From: Rhodococcus sp. X156
Lineage (GTDB): Bacteria; Actinomycetota; Actinomycetes; Mycobacteriales; Mycobacteriaceae
Direction: 5' to 3'
Assembly: GCF_004006015.1 (NCBI RefSeq)
Contig: NZ_CP034766.1
Span: 3,133,001 to 3,197,000, forward strand
Length of the DNA: 64,000 bases
Part shown: in pieces, positions 43,297 through 50,978 of the stretch
Layout of the letters: each line of letters starts with the position of its first letter
Numbering within the stretch: the first letter of the stretch is position 1
Notes under the pieces: generated by a model
The model's database searches: none
What the model was told of the DNA's origin: nothing
Seen by the model: only the letters and a program-made list of their open reading frames with translations
Position numbers and translations under genes: made by a program

Positions 43297-44280
43297 GTGC
43301 ACACCGTCGTGGTCCTGGCTCTGCCCGACGTGATCGCCTTCGATCTGGCCACCCCGGTCGAAGTGTTCGGCCACGCTCGACTGCCCGACGGACGACCCGC
43401 CTACCGGGTCGTCGTCTGCGCGGAGCAGCCGACCGTGCAGGCGGGGCCGCTGCGCATCAGCGTTGACGCAGGGCTGGAGGCGCTCGCGCGGGCCGACACG
43501 ATCGTGGTGCCGGGCCGCAACCGCCTCGACGCTCCGGCCAGCCCCGCGGTGCTCGACGCGCTGCGGTCCGGGGCCGGGCGCGGCACCCGCATCGCGTCCA
43601 TCTGCGTCGGCGCGTTCACCCTGGCCGAGGCCGGGCTGCTCGACGGGCAGCGCGCGACGACCCACTGGCGCGCCGCCGAGATGCTGGCTCGCTCGTATCC
43701 GCAGGTCTCGGTGGACGCCGACGTGCTCTACGTCGACAACGGGGGCGTGCTCACCTCGGCCGGAGCCGCCGCCGGCCTGGACCTCTGCCTGCACATGGTG
43801 CGACGCGACCACGGCACCGCGGTCGCCGCCCACGTCTCCCGGGTCTCGGTCGCACCCCTGCACCGCAGCGGCGGACAAGCACAGTTCATCGTCCGCAACC
43901 CGCCGTCGTACCAGGTCGCCTCGCTGGAGGACGTGCTGGCCTGGATCGAGGAGAACGCCCACCGGGAGCTGACGCTGGCCGACCTCGCCGCTGCCGCGCA
44001 CACCAGCGGGCGCACGCTCAACCGGCGCTTCCACGCGGAGACGGGCCAGAGCCCGATGGAGTGGCTCACCGGAGTGCGCATCCGCCACGCCCAGGAGCTG
44101 CTGGAGACCACCGACCACGGCGTCGAGCGCATCGCCCAGCAGGTCGGCTTCGCCAGCCCCAGCAGCTTCCGCACCCACTTCCGTCGGCTCGCGGGCACCA
44201 GCCCCAAGGAGTACCGCGCCACGTTCACCGGACGCGTGCGCCCCGAAGCCGAGGCAGAGCAGGCCGGGCTCAGGGCGTGA
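43297..44280 (+). CDS. GlxA family AraC-type transcriptional regulator
   Basis: 327-residue regulator. N-terminal DJ-1/PfpI-like domain (LALPDVIAFDLATPVEVFGHA..RIASICVGAFTLAEAGLL, keeps a Cys) and C-terminal AraC DNA-binding domain from about residue 225 with two helix-turn-helices (LTLADLAAAAHTSGRTLNRRFHAETG; ERIAQQVGFASPSSFRTHFRRLAGTSPKEYR). GTG start six bases after a TAGCAT -10, so probably leaderless. Divergent from the DJ-1/PfpI operon; convergent by 11 bases with the alcohol dehydrogenase. Likely controls both. Confidence 0.92.
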   Translation: MHTVVVLALPDVIAFDLATPVEVFGHARLPDGRPAYRVVVCAEQPTVQAGPLRISVDAGLEALARADTIVVPGRNRLDAPASPAVLDALRSGAGRGTRIASICVGAFTLAEAGLLDGQRATTHWRAAEMLARSYPQVSVDADVLYVDNGGVLTSAGAAAGLDLCLHMVRRDHGTAVAAHVSRVSVAPLHRSGGQAQFIVRNPPSYQVASLEDVLAWIEENAHRELTLADLAAAAHTSGRTLNRRFHAETGQSPMEWLTGVRIRHAQELLETTDHGVERIAQQVGFASPSSFRTHFRRLAGTSPKEYRATFTGRVRPEAEAEQAGLRA

Positions 44281-45289
44281 GCAGCGCCTTGATGGCCCGG
44301 CGCTCGTCCATCGCGCGGTATCCCTCGGCGGCCTCCTCCAGCGGCAGGGTGAGGTCGAAGACCTTGCCGGGGTCGATCTTGCGGTCCCAGATCAGCTGCA
44401 CCAGCTCTGGCAGGTACCGGCGCACCGGGGCCGGGCCGCCGTGCAGGTGCACGCCGGAGAAGAACAGCTCCTGGCCGGGCAGCGCCACGTCGTGCGACAC
44501 CCCGACGTAGCCGACGTGCCCGCCGGCCCGGGCGGAGCGGATGGCCTGCATCATCGACTCCTGGGTGCCCACCGCCTCGATCACGCTGTGCGCGCCGAGG
44601 CCTTCGGTCAGCTCCTTGACCTTGGCCACGCCCGCGTCGCCGCGCTCCTCCACGATGGTCGTCGCGCCGAAGTCCCGGGCCAGGGCCTGCCGGTCGGCGT
44701 GGCGGGACATGGCGATGATGTGCTCCGCGCCCAGCTGCCGGGCGGCGAGCACGCCGAGCAGGCCGACCGCCCCGTCCCCGACCACCACCACCGTCTTGCC
44801 CGGCCCCGCCGCGGCGGCGTCGGCGCCGAACCAGCCGGTGCCGAGGACGTCGGAGGCGGCGAGCAGCGACGGCACCAGCTCGGGGTCGGGCTGGCCCGGG
44901 GTGGTCACCAGGGTGCCGTCGGCGAGCGGGATGCGGGCCCGCTCGGCCTGCGTCCCGATACCGCCCATGCCCACCCTCTGCACGCAGTGCGACTGGTAGC
45001 CCGCCCGGCAGATCTCGCAGGTGTTGTCGGAGGCGAAGAAGGAGCCGACCACGAAGTCGCCCACCTGCAGCGTGCGCACCTCCGGCCCGATCTCCTCCAC
45101 CACGCCGACGTACTCGTGTCCCATGGGGGCGTCCTCGACCGACTCGATGCCGCGGTAGGGCCACAGGTCCGACCCGCACACACAGGTCGCGGTGACCCGG
45201 ATGATCGCGTCGGTGGGTTCGATGATCCGCGGGTCCTCGCGCTCCTCGACCCGGACGTCACCGGGGGCGTGCATCACGACTCCACGCAT
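44270..45289 (-). CDS. zinc-dependent alcohol dehydrogenase family protein
   Basis: 339-residue medium-chain dehydrogenase. Catalytic zinc ligands in CVCGSDLWPYRG and GHEYVGVVEEIG; an additional CEICRAGYQSHC set resembles an incomplete structural zinc lobe. NAD(P) motif VVVGDGAVGLLGVLAARQLGA. ATG at 45289 with AGGAG upstream. It stands between two DJ-1/PfpI genes. Substrate unknown, possibly an aldehyde or glyoxal-type compound given the neighbours (inference). Confidence 0.9.
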   Translation of the reverse strand: MRGVVMHAPGDVRVEEREDPRIIEPTDAIIRVTATCVCGSDLWPYRGIESVEDAPMGHEYVGVVEEIGPEVRTLQVGDFVVGSFFASDNTCEICRAGYQSHCVQRVGMGGIGTQAERARIPLADGTLVTTPGQPDPELVPSLLAASDVLGTGWFGADAAAAGPGKTVVVVGDGAVGLLGVLAARQLGAEHIIAMSRHADRQALARDFGATTIVEERGDAGVAKVKELTEGLGAHSVIEAVGTQESMMQAIRSARAGGHVGYVGVSHDVALPGQELFFSGVHLHGGPAPVRRYLPELVQLIWDRKIDPGKVFDLTLPLEEAAEGYRAMDERRAIKALLTP

Positions 45290-45386
45290 GGGGCCACTCC
45301 TCACTCTCGCGGGCTCTCGCCCCATTGAACGCCCGCCGGTGGTGCCCCGCAGACGTCAGCGGGGCCCGGACGGTCATGATGGCGCG

Positions 45387-45980
45387 GTGACGAGCACGCG
45401 CACCGTGGCAATCCTGGCCTTCAACGACATGGAGGTCCTCGACTACGCCGGGCCCTACGAGGTCTTCAACGTGGCCGGCGAGCTGAGCGACCCCGCCGAG
45501 TTCTCGGTGATCTCGGTCGGACTCACCGGCGCGGTCGCTACCGGACGCGGTGGCTTCACGGTGCAACCCGACCACGGCTTGGACGACTGCCCGCCCGCCG
45601 ACCTGCTGGTGGTGCCCGGCGGCGCCGGTGCCCGCAAGCTCCAGTCCGACGACCGGCTGCTGGCCTGGCTGCGCGACCGGGCGGCCGAGGTCGAGATGCT
45701 GCTCTCCGTCTGCACCGGGTCGCTCGTGCTGGCCTCGGCTGGCCTGCTGCACCGGCGACGGGCGACCACGCACCACACGGCGTACGCCGAGCTTGCCGAC
45801 CTCGACCCGACCGTGCAGGTCGAGCGCGGGCCGCGGTTCGTGCGCAGCGCGGACCGGCTGTGGACCTCCGCCGGGATCTCCGCCGGCATCGACCTGTCGC
45901 TGCGGGTCGTCCGCGAGCTCGCCGGGGCGCGGATCCACGACAACGTGGTCGCCGAGATGGAGTGGGGCTGGGGGTCCTGA
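45387..45980 (+). CDS. DJ-1/PfpI family protein
   Basis: 197-residue second DJ-1/PfpI protein, divergent from the alcohol dehydrogenase. Reactive Cys in LLSVCTGSLVLASAGLL, the acidic residue in AFNDMEVLDYAGPYEVF, and the downstream RRATTHHTAYAEL and TSAGISAGIDLSLRVV, which match isonitrile hydratase-like enzymes and the sensing domain of GlxA regulators. GTG start. No DNA-binding domain. Confidence 0.87.
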   Translation: MTSTRTVAILAFNDMEVLDYAGPYEVFNVAGELSDPAEFSVISVGLTGAVATGRGGFTVQPDHGLDDCPPADLLVVPGGAGARKLQSDDRLLAWLRDRAAEVEMLLSVCTGSLVLASAGLLHRRRATTHHTAYAELADLDPTVQVERGPRFVRSADRLWTSAGISAGIDLSLRVVRELAGARIHDNVVAEMEWGWGS

Positions 45981-46051
45981 GCGTCGCCGGAGTGGTTACC
46001 GGCGCCGGGTGAAGCCGCCCCGGAGCTCTGCCGCTGAACGCCCGCACACGC

Positions 46052-46089
46052 CAGCGGCCGGCCTCTCCGCGAGGAGAGACCGGCCGCTG
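46052..46089. terminator. bidirectional terminator between DJ-1 and barbiturase genes
   Basis: Stem of 10 bp (CAGCGGCCGG with CCGGCCGCTG) and a further 6 bp (CTCTCC with GGAGAG) after one C-A mismatch, loop GCGA. It lies between two convergent genes. Confidence 0.82.
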
Positions 46090-46103
46090 AGGGGACTTGC
46101 TGG

Positions 46104-47213
46104 TTACGCGCCCATGTCCACGATGGCCGCGACGGGGCCGCCGCCCTCGGGGCCCTGGTGGGCCGCGGAGACGGAGACGAACACCGCGGGGTCACCGGTG
46201 ACCGCGGCGGTCACGCCACCGACGCACGCCTTGATCTGGCGGTGCCAGTGCACGTCGGAGTCGTCGAGCATCGCGTTGCGGCGGCCGCGCACGGTGCCGT
46301 CCTGGCTCGCCTCGCACTTGAGGAACACGTTGACGAGCTTGCCGTCGAGGTCGCTGGTGCGCGGCCGCTCGGGCAGGTCTAGGCCGGCGTCACGGATGGC
46401 GTCCCAGATGCCGTCGGAGTCCAGCGCGTCGTTCATGACGCTGTGGCCCACCCGGTAGCGCCCACCGACACCGCGGGCGTTGCCCACCACGACGATCTGC
46501 GCGCGGTCGAGCTCCACGCCCGAGGAGCACGAGGCCACCGCGGAGTACAGCTCGCGGTTGTGCATGACGTCCTCGTCGGTCGGCATGTCGATCTCGCCGA
46601 GCGCGACGGCGATGCCCAGCGCGGTGCCGCCGTTGGACAGGTCCATCGACTCGTGGGTCTGCTCGGTCCACACCGTCTTGCCGCGGCTCTTGGCGTCGCG
46701 GATGGTGTGGATGGTCAGCAGCGGGGTCTTGGTCTGCACGTAGTGCACGTCGGCGGGGTCGCTGATGCCAGCCTGGGCCATCGCGTCCTTCACGGCAGTC
46801 GCGACCTTGGTGATCATCGCGGTGCGGCCGATGTCCTCGGGCAGCAGCTCCTCGCTCATCGCCACACCCACGGTCAGGCGGGGCTCGTCGGTCTGCGGGG
46901 CCTTCTCCGCCGGGACCGTGGCGAAGATGGTGGCGTGCGGGCTGATCACGCCGTCGGTGCCACCGGACCAGACGATGGGGATGTCGCCCACCTCGGTCGC
47001 GCTGCGGGTGCCCTTGGCCGCGATGACCTCGCGGAAGGCGCGGTCGGCGATGATGCGGGTGTAGTCGTTGACGCCACCGTTGCCCTCGGTCTTGCCGATC
47101 ACCGCGATCACGCGGTCGGCCTCCAGGACACCGTCGTCGATGAGCTTGGCCAGCTCGCTCGCGTCGGAGACGTTGTGCAGCGGAACCTTGCGGACCTCAA
47201 TTGCTTCGGGCAC
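46104..47213 (-). CDS. ring-opening amidohydrolase (barbiturase/cyanuric acid hydrolase family)
   Basis: 369-residue protein of the small family that hydrolyses barbiturate to ureidomalonate or cyanurate to carboxybiuret. The fold is three similar domains, each with a Lys-Ser pair; here Lys41 (GKTEGNG) and Ser83 (SGGTDG), Lys162 (TKTPLLT) and Ser230/231 (SCSSG), Lys299 (LKCEAS) and Ser347/349 (SVSAAHQGP). NDYTR and the C-terminal [16 protein letters not shown] are also hallmarks. Neighbours (cytosine deaminase, nucleobase importer, Mo-hydroxylase) favour barbiturase over cyanuric hydrolase, but sequence alone does not separate them. Start ATG 47213 with GAGGAG upstream. Confidence 0.88.
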   Translation of the reverse strand: MPEAIEVRKVPLHNVSDASELAKLIDDGVLEADRVIAVIGKTEGNGGVNDYTRIIADRAFREVIAAKGTRSATEVGDIPIVWSGGTDGVISPHATIFATVPAEKAPQTDEPRLTVGVAMSEELLPEDIGRTAMITKVATAVKDAMAQAGISDPADVHYVQTKTPLLTIHTIRDAKSRGKTVWTEQTHESMDLSNGGTALGIAVALGEIDMPTDEDVMHNRELYSAVASCSSGVELDRAQIVVVGNARGVGGRYRVGHSVMNDALDSDGIWDAIRDAGLDLPERPRTSDLDGKLVNVFLKCEASQDGTVRGRRNAMLDDSDVHWHRQIKACVGGVTAAVTGDPAVFVSVSAAHQGPEGGGPVAAIVDMGA

Positions 47214-47228
47214 TGAGCTCTCCTCGGG

Positions 47229-47273
47229 GTTGGTGGATGTGGCGTTGATGGGTGTGGCGTTGGTGAGTGGAGC
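47229..47273. repeat. 15-bp tandem repeat x3 between carbamate kinase and barbiturase genes
   Basis: Units GTTGGTGGATGTGGC, GTTGATGGGTGTGGC and a diverged third (47259-47273) fill almost the whole 68-base gap between the two genes. The period is a multiple of three, so it may be decayed coding sequence or a spacer. Confidence 0.85.
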
Positions 47274-47281
47274 GGCCGGGG

Positions 47282-48211
47282 TCAGGGGGTCACGATCGTT
47301 CCTGCGGTCCCCGCCAGCGCACCGGCGATGTTGTGCAGGGAGGTGATGACCGAGCGCCCGCCTGCCTCGGCGAAGCGGCAGGCAGCATCGACCTTGGGGC
47401 CCATGCTGCCGCCGGCGAAGTGCCCGGCAGCGGCCAGGTCGCGCAGCTCGGCCGCGGTGATCGCACCGATGGGGCGCGCGTCGGGCGTGCCCCAGCCGAT
47501 GATCGCGGCGTCGACGTCGGTGGCGATGACGAGCACGTCCACCGCCAGCTGGTCGGCGAGCACCGCGGCGGTGAGGTCCTTGTCGATCACGGCCTCCACG
47601 CCGCAGAGCTCACCGTCGGCACTGCGGACCACGGGGACCCCGCCACCACCGGCGCAGACCACCACCTGCCCGGCATCGAGCAGGGCGGTCACCGTGGCCG
47701 ACTCCAGGCACTCCAGCGGCTCCGGGGAGGCGACCATGCGCCGCCAGCCCCGCTCACCGCGGTCCTCCCAGACCTGGCCGTGGTCGATCATCACCTTGGC
47801 CTCGGCCTCGGGGAGGTAGCGGCCGACGGGCTTGCTGGGCTCGGCGAAGTGCGGGTCGTCGCCGGAGACCAGGGTGCGCGAGACCAGCACCGCCGAGCGC
47901 GCCGAGCACTCGCGCTGGGCCAGGGCCTGGTCGAGCGCGTTGAGCACCAGCACGCCGATGGTGGCCTGGGTCTGCGCCCCGCACCAGTCCAGCGGCACCG
48001 GCGGCACCACCGCGGCGGCGATCTCGTTCTTCACCAGGAGGTTGCCCACCTGCGGGCCGTTGCCGTGCGTGAGCACCACCTCGGCACCGTCGGCCACCAG
48101 GTCGGCCACCGCGGCCATGGCCGAGACCACGGCCGCCCGCTGGTCGTCCGGGTCGGCACGGCCGTCGGGCGCGGTCATGGCGTTGCCGCCCAGCGCAATC
48201 AGTACTCTCAC
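47282..48211 (-). CDS. arcC: carbamate kinase
   Basis: 309-residue amino-acid-kinase-fold enzyme: carbamoyl phosphate + ADP to ATP, CO2 and NH3. Marks: [24 protein letters not shown], the carbamate kinase subdomain [41 protein letters not shown] and [18 protein letters not shown] 48211 gives the family length. No arginine deiminase or carbamoyltransferase gene is near, so the carbamoyl group presumably comes from the heterocycle pathway. A GGCAAC-N-ATTGCC palindrome lies 39 bases upstream, so it may have its own promoter behind the accD3-like gene. Confidence 0.93.
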   Translation of the reverse strand: MRVLIALGGNAMTAPDGRADPDDQRAAVVSAMAAVADLVADGAEVVLTHGNGPQVGNLLVKNEIAAAVVPPVPLDWCGAQTQATIGVLVLNALDQALAQRECSARSAVLVSRTLVSGDDPHFAEPSKPVGRYLPEAEAKVMIDHGQVWEDRGERGWRRMVASPEPLECLESATVTALLDAGQVVVCAGGGGVPVVRSADGELCGVEAVIDKDLTAAVLADQLAVDVLVIATDVDAAIIGWGTPDARPIGAITAAELRDLAAAGHFAGGSMGPKVDAACRFAEAGGRSVITSLHNIAGALAGTAGTIVTP

Positions 48212-48249
48212 CTTGGCCACGCTAGCCACGGACCGTTGCCCAGGGCATC

Positions 48250-48262
48250 GGCAATGGTTGCC
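48250..48262. promoter_or_regulatory. GGCAAC-N-ATTGCC palindrome before carbamate kinase
   Basis: On the minus strand GGCAACCATTGCC, 39 bases upstream of the carbamate kinase start and inside the gap after the accD3-like stop. It matches the site before hyuA at 12 of 13 positions and at nearly the same distance. Confidence 0.65.
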
Positions 48263-48282
48263 CAAACAATCACAGTCCTTGG

Positions 48283-49785
48283 TCACGTTGCCACGCCCAG
48301 CCGTCGGTAGCGGTCCAGCCTGGCGGTGCGCAGGTCCGTCGGAGTGCGGGTCAGCAACATCGCCAGCTCGTGCTCCAGCACCCCACCGAGCCGGCTCAGG
48401 AACTCCGCAGGCTCGTCCGCGGCGTCGGGGTGCTCGGCCACGATGCGGTCCACGATGCCGTTGCGGAGCAGGTCCAGGCTGCGCACCCCCTGGGCGGCCG
48501 CCATCTCGTCCGCCCGGTCGGTGGTGTGGAACCGGATGGCCGAGGCCCCTTCCGGGGGCAGCGGCGAGAGCCAGGCGTGCTGCGCGCAGAGCACCCGGTC
48601 AGCCGGCAGCAGCGCCAGCGCTCCCCCGCCCGCTCCCTCACCGAGCAGCAGGCAGATGGTGGGCGCGGCGAGGGTGGTCAGCTCCACCAGGCAGCGAGCG
48701 ATCTCCCCGGCCAGGCCACCCTCCTCGGCGTCCTTGCTCAGCGCCGCGCCGGCCGTGTCGATCACGGTGACGAGGGGCAGGCCCAGCCCGGCGGCCAGGC
48801 GCATGCCCCGGCGCGCCTCGCGCAGACCCGCCGGGCCCAGTGGCTGGTCGGCGAACTTGCGGTCCTGGCCGAGCACCACGCAGGCGGCCGGGCCGAACTT
48901 CGCCAGGGCCAGCAGCAGCCCGGGCTCCTGCTCCCCCGCACCCGTGCCCTGCAGGGGAGTCACCGTGTTGGCGGCGACCTTCAGCAGGGCCCGCACCCCG
49001 GGCCGGGCCGGGTTGCGCGAGCGCTGGATGGACTCCCAGGCCGGCACGTCCGGCAGCTGCTCCAGCGGCAGGTTGGGCACCGCCGGAGGGGCCTCCCGCG
49101 GGGCGCAGAGCACGGCCAGCGCGTCGGCGGCGATCCGGCGCAGCTCCGCCGGCGCCACCACGGCGTCGATGAGCCCGCGGGCGGCCAGGTTCTCCGCGGT
49201 CTGCACGTCCGGGGGGAACTCCTCGCCGTAGAGCGCCTGGTACACCCGCGGGCCCAGGAACCCGAGCAGGGCGCCCGGCTCGGCCGCGGTGACGTGGCCG
49301 AGCGAGCCCCACGAGGCCATCACCCCGCCGGTGGTGGGGTGACGCAGGTAGACCACGTAGGCCAGCCCGGCGGCCTTGTGCGCCGCGATGGCCGCGGAGA
49401 TCTTCACCATCTGCAGGAAGGCGACGGTGCCCTCCTGCATGCGGGTGCCGCCGGAGGCCGGTACCGCCAGCAGCGGCAGCCCCTCGGCGGTCGCCCGCTC
49501 GATGCCCAGGGTGAGCCGCTCGGCGGCGGCCACCCCGATGGAGCCGGCGAGGAAGCGGAACTCGCACATGATGATCGCGACGCGGCGACCCTCGATGGCC
49601 GCCTCGCCGGTGATCACCGACTCGTCCACCCCGGAGCGCTCCCGCGCCGCGGCCAGCTCGTCGTGGTAGCTCTGCTCCGGCTCGCCGTGCACGCCCCGGG
49701 GCGGCAGCGGCTCGGTGTCCCAGCGCTGGAAGCTGTCCGGATCGACCACCAGCTCCAGCAGCTCGACCGCCCCGAGCCGGCTCAC
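48283..49785 (-). CDS. AccD3-like acyl-CoA carboxyltransferase
   Basis: 500-residue protein with two crotonase-like carboxyltransferase halves (beta/alpha-type fusion). N-half: FLAGSIGVAAAERLTLGIERA, PASGGTRMQEGTVAFLQMVKI, GSLGHVTAAEPGALLGFLGPRVYQ; C-half: GPAGLREARRGMRLAAGLGLPLVTVIDTAGAALSKDAEEGGLAGEIARCL. No zinc-ribbon. Collinear with mycobacterial AccD3 (Rv0904c), whose substrate is not settled. GTG start overlaps the CoA-transferase stop (GTGA). No biotin carboxylase or biotin carrier gene is near. Here it may transfer a carboxyl between malonyl-CoA and biotin (inference). Confidence 0.88.
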   Translation of the reverse strand: MSRLGAVELLELVVDPDSFQRWDTEPLPPRGVHGEPEQSYHDELAAARERSGVDESVITGEAAIEGRRVAIIMCEFRFLAGSIGVAAAERLTLGIERATAEGLPLLAVPASGGTRMQEGTVAFLQMVKISAAIAAHKAAGLAYVVYLRHPTTGGVMASWGSLGHVTAAEPGALLGFLGPRVYQALYGEEFPPDVQTAENLAARGLIDAVVAPAELRRIAADALAVLCAPREAPPAVPNLPLEQLPDVPAWESIQRSRNPARPGVRALLKVAANTVTPLQGTGAGEQEPGLLLALAKFGPAACVVLGQDRKFADQPLGPAGLREARRGMRLAAGLGLPLVTVIDTAGAALSKDAEEGGLAGEIARCLVELTTLAAPTICLLLGEGAGGGALALLPADRVLCAQHAWLSPLPPEGASAIRFHTTDRADEMAAAQGVRSLDLLRNGIVDRIVAEHPDAADEPAEFLSRLGGVLEHELAMLLTRTPTDLRTARLDRYRRLGVAT

Positions 49786-50978
49786 GGCGCCGACTGCTCG
49801 AGCCAGGCGCGGATCTCCGCGCCGTGCTGGTCCAGGGTCGGGGGGGCCGTGTGCGTGGTGCGCACCGTGGTCTCCGACGCGTCCAGGCCCGCCGGCTTGT
49901 CGGAGATCTCCTGGAAGCGCAGCGGCGGCCCGGGCAGGGTGATGGGACCCAGCGCCGCGTGGTCCACCTCCACCAGCAGCCCCTGCGAGCGGGTCTGCTC
50001 CCAGGTGTAGACCTCCTCGAGGTTGCGCACCTTGCCCGCGGGCACCCCCAGCTCGTCCAGGCGAGCCAGCAGCTCGGCGCTGGGCAGCGTGCTGAAGGCC
50101 GCGTCCACCGCGGCGATCACCGCGTCGCGGTCACCGACCCGCTCGGGGTTGGTGGCCCACTCCGGCCGGTCCAGGCCGAACTCCGGGGCGAACCGCCGCC
50201 ACAGCCCCTCGCTGCCCACGGCGATCTGCACGAAGCCGTCGGCGGCGTGGAAGAGGCCGTAGGGGCAGATGGACGGGTGGTGGCCCCCAGTGGGCTGCGG
50301 GACCTCCCCGGCCACGGTGAAGCGGGTGCCCTGGAAGGCGTGCACGCCCACGATGGACGCGAGCAGGCTGGTGCGCACCACCCGGCCGCGCCCCGTGGTG
50401 GTGCGGGCGTGCAGCGCCGCGACCACCCCGTAGGCCCCGTTCATGCCGGCCAGCAGGTCACCGATGGGCACGCCCACCCGGGTGGGCTCGGCCGCGGACG
50501 GGCCGGTGAGCGACATCAGCCCGGCCTCGCCCTGGGCGATCTGGTCATACCCCGGCCGGGTGCCCTCGGGGCCGTCGTGGCCGAAGCCGGTGATCGACAG
50601 GACCACCAGCCGCGGGTTCAGCTCGGCGAGCTGCTCCACGCTGAACCCCAGCCGGTCGAGCACGCCGGGGCGGAAGTTCTCCACCAGCACGTCGGCCCGG
50701 GCGATGAGCGCGGTGAGCGTGGCGCGACCGTCGTCGCTCTTGAGGTCCAGCGCGATGGACTCCTTGTTGCGGTTGCAGGACAGGAAGTACGTGGAGTGGC
50801 GCTCCCCGTCCGAGCCGTCCACGAAGGGCGGGCCCCAGCTGCGCGTGTCGTCCCCGCTGCCCGGCGACTCCACCTTGATGACCCGGGCACCCAGGTCACC
50901 CAGCATCATCGCGGCGTGTGGCCCGGCCAGGGCGCGGGAGAGGTCGACGACCAGGATGTCGGACAGTGGTCCCGTCAT
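49782..50978 (-). CDS. CaiB/BaiF family (class III) CoA-transferase
   Basis: 398-residue class III CoA-transferase, forming interlocked dimers and moving CoA between carboxylic acids. Marks: LVVDLSRALAGPHAAMMLGDLGARVIKVE, NRNKESIALDLK, VENFRPGVLDRLG, the catalytic Asp174 in VGVPIGDLLAGMNGAYGVVAAL, and GGHHPSICPYGLFHAADGFVQIAVG. ATG overlaps the hyuB stop (TGATG-type) and its own stop overlaps the accD3-like start, so it is locked into the operon. In this context it could activate malonate or ureidomalonate (inference). Confidence 0.92.
   Translation of the reverse strand: MTGPLSDILVVDLSRALAGPHAAMMLGDLGARVIKVESPGSGDDTRSWGPPFVDGSDGERHSTYFLSCNRNKESIALDLKSDDGRATLTALIARADVLVENFRPGVLDRLGFSVEQLAELNPRLVVLSITGFGHDGPEGTRPGYDQIAQGEAGLMSLTGPSAAEPTRVGVPIGDLLAGMNGAYGVVAALHARTTTGRGRVVRTSLLASIVGVHAFQGTRFTVAGEVPQPTGGHHPSICPYGLFHAADGFVQIAVGSEGLWRRFAPEFGLDRPEWATNPERVGDRDAVIAAVDAAFSTLPSAELLARLDELGVPAGKVRNLEEVYTWEQTRSQGLLVEVDHAALGPITLPGPPLRFQEISDKPAGLDASETTVRTTHTAPPTLDQHGAEIRAWLEQSAP

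Noticed and set aside
46104-47213. Cyanuric acid (s-triazine) degradation locus
   Set aside because: The amidohydrolase family fits, but no biuret or allophanate hydrolase is present, while a cytosine deaminase and nucleobase importer are; kept only as an alternative.
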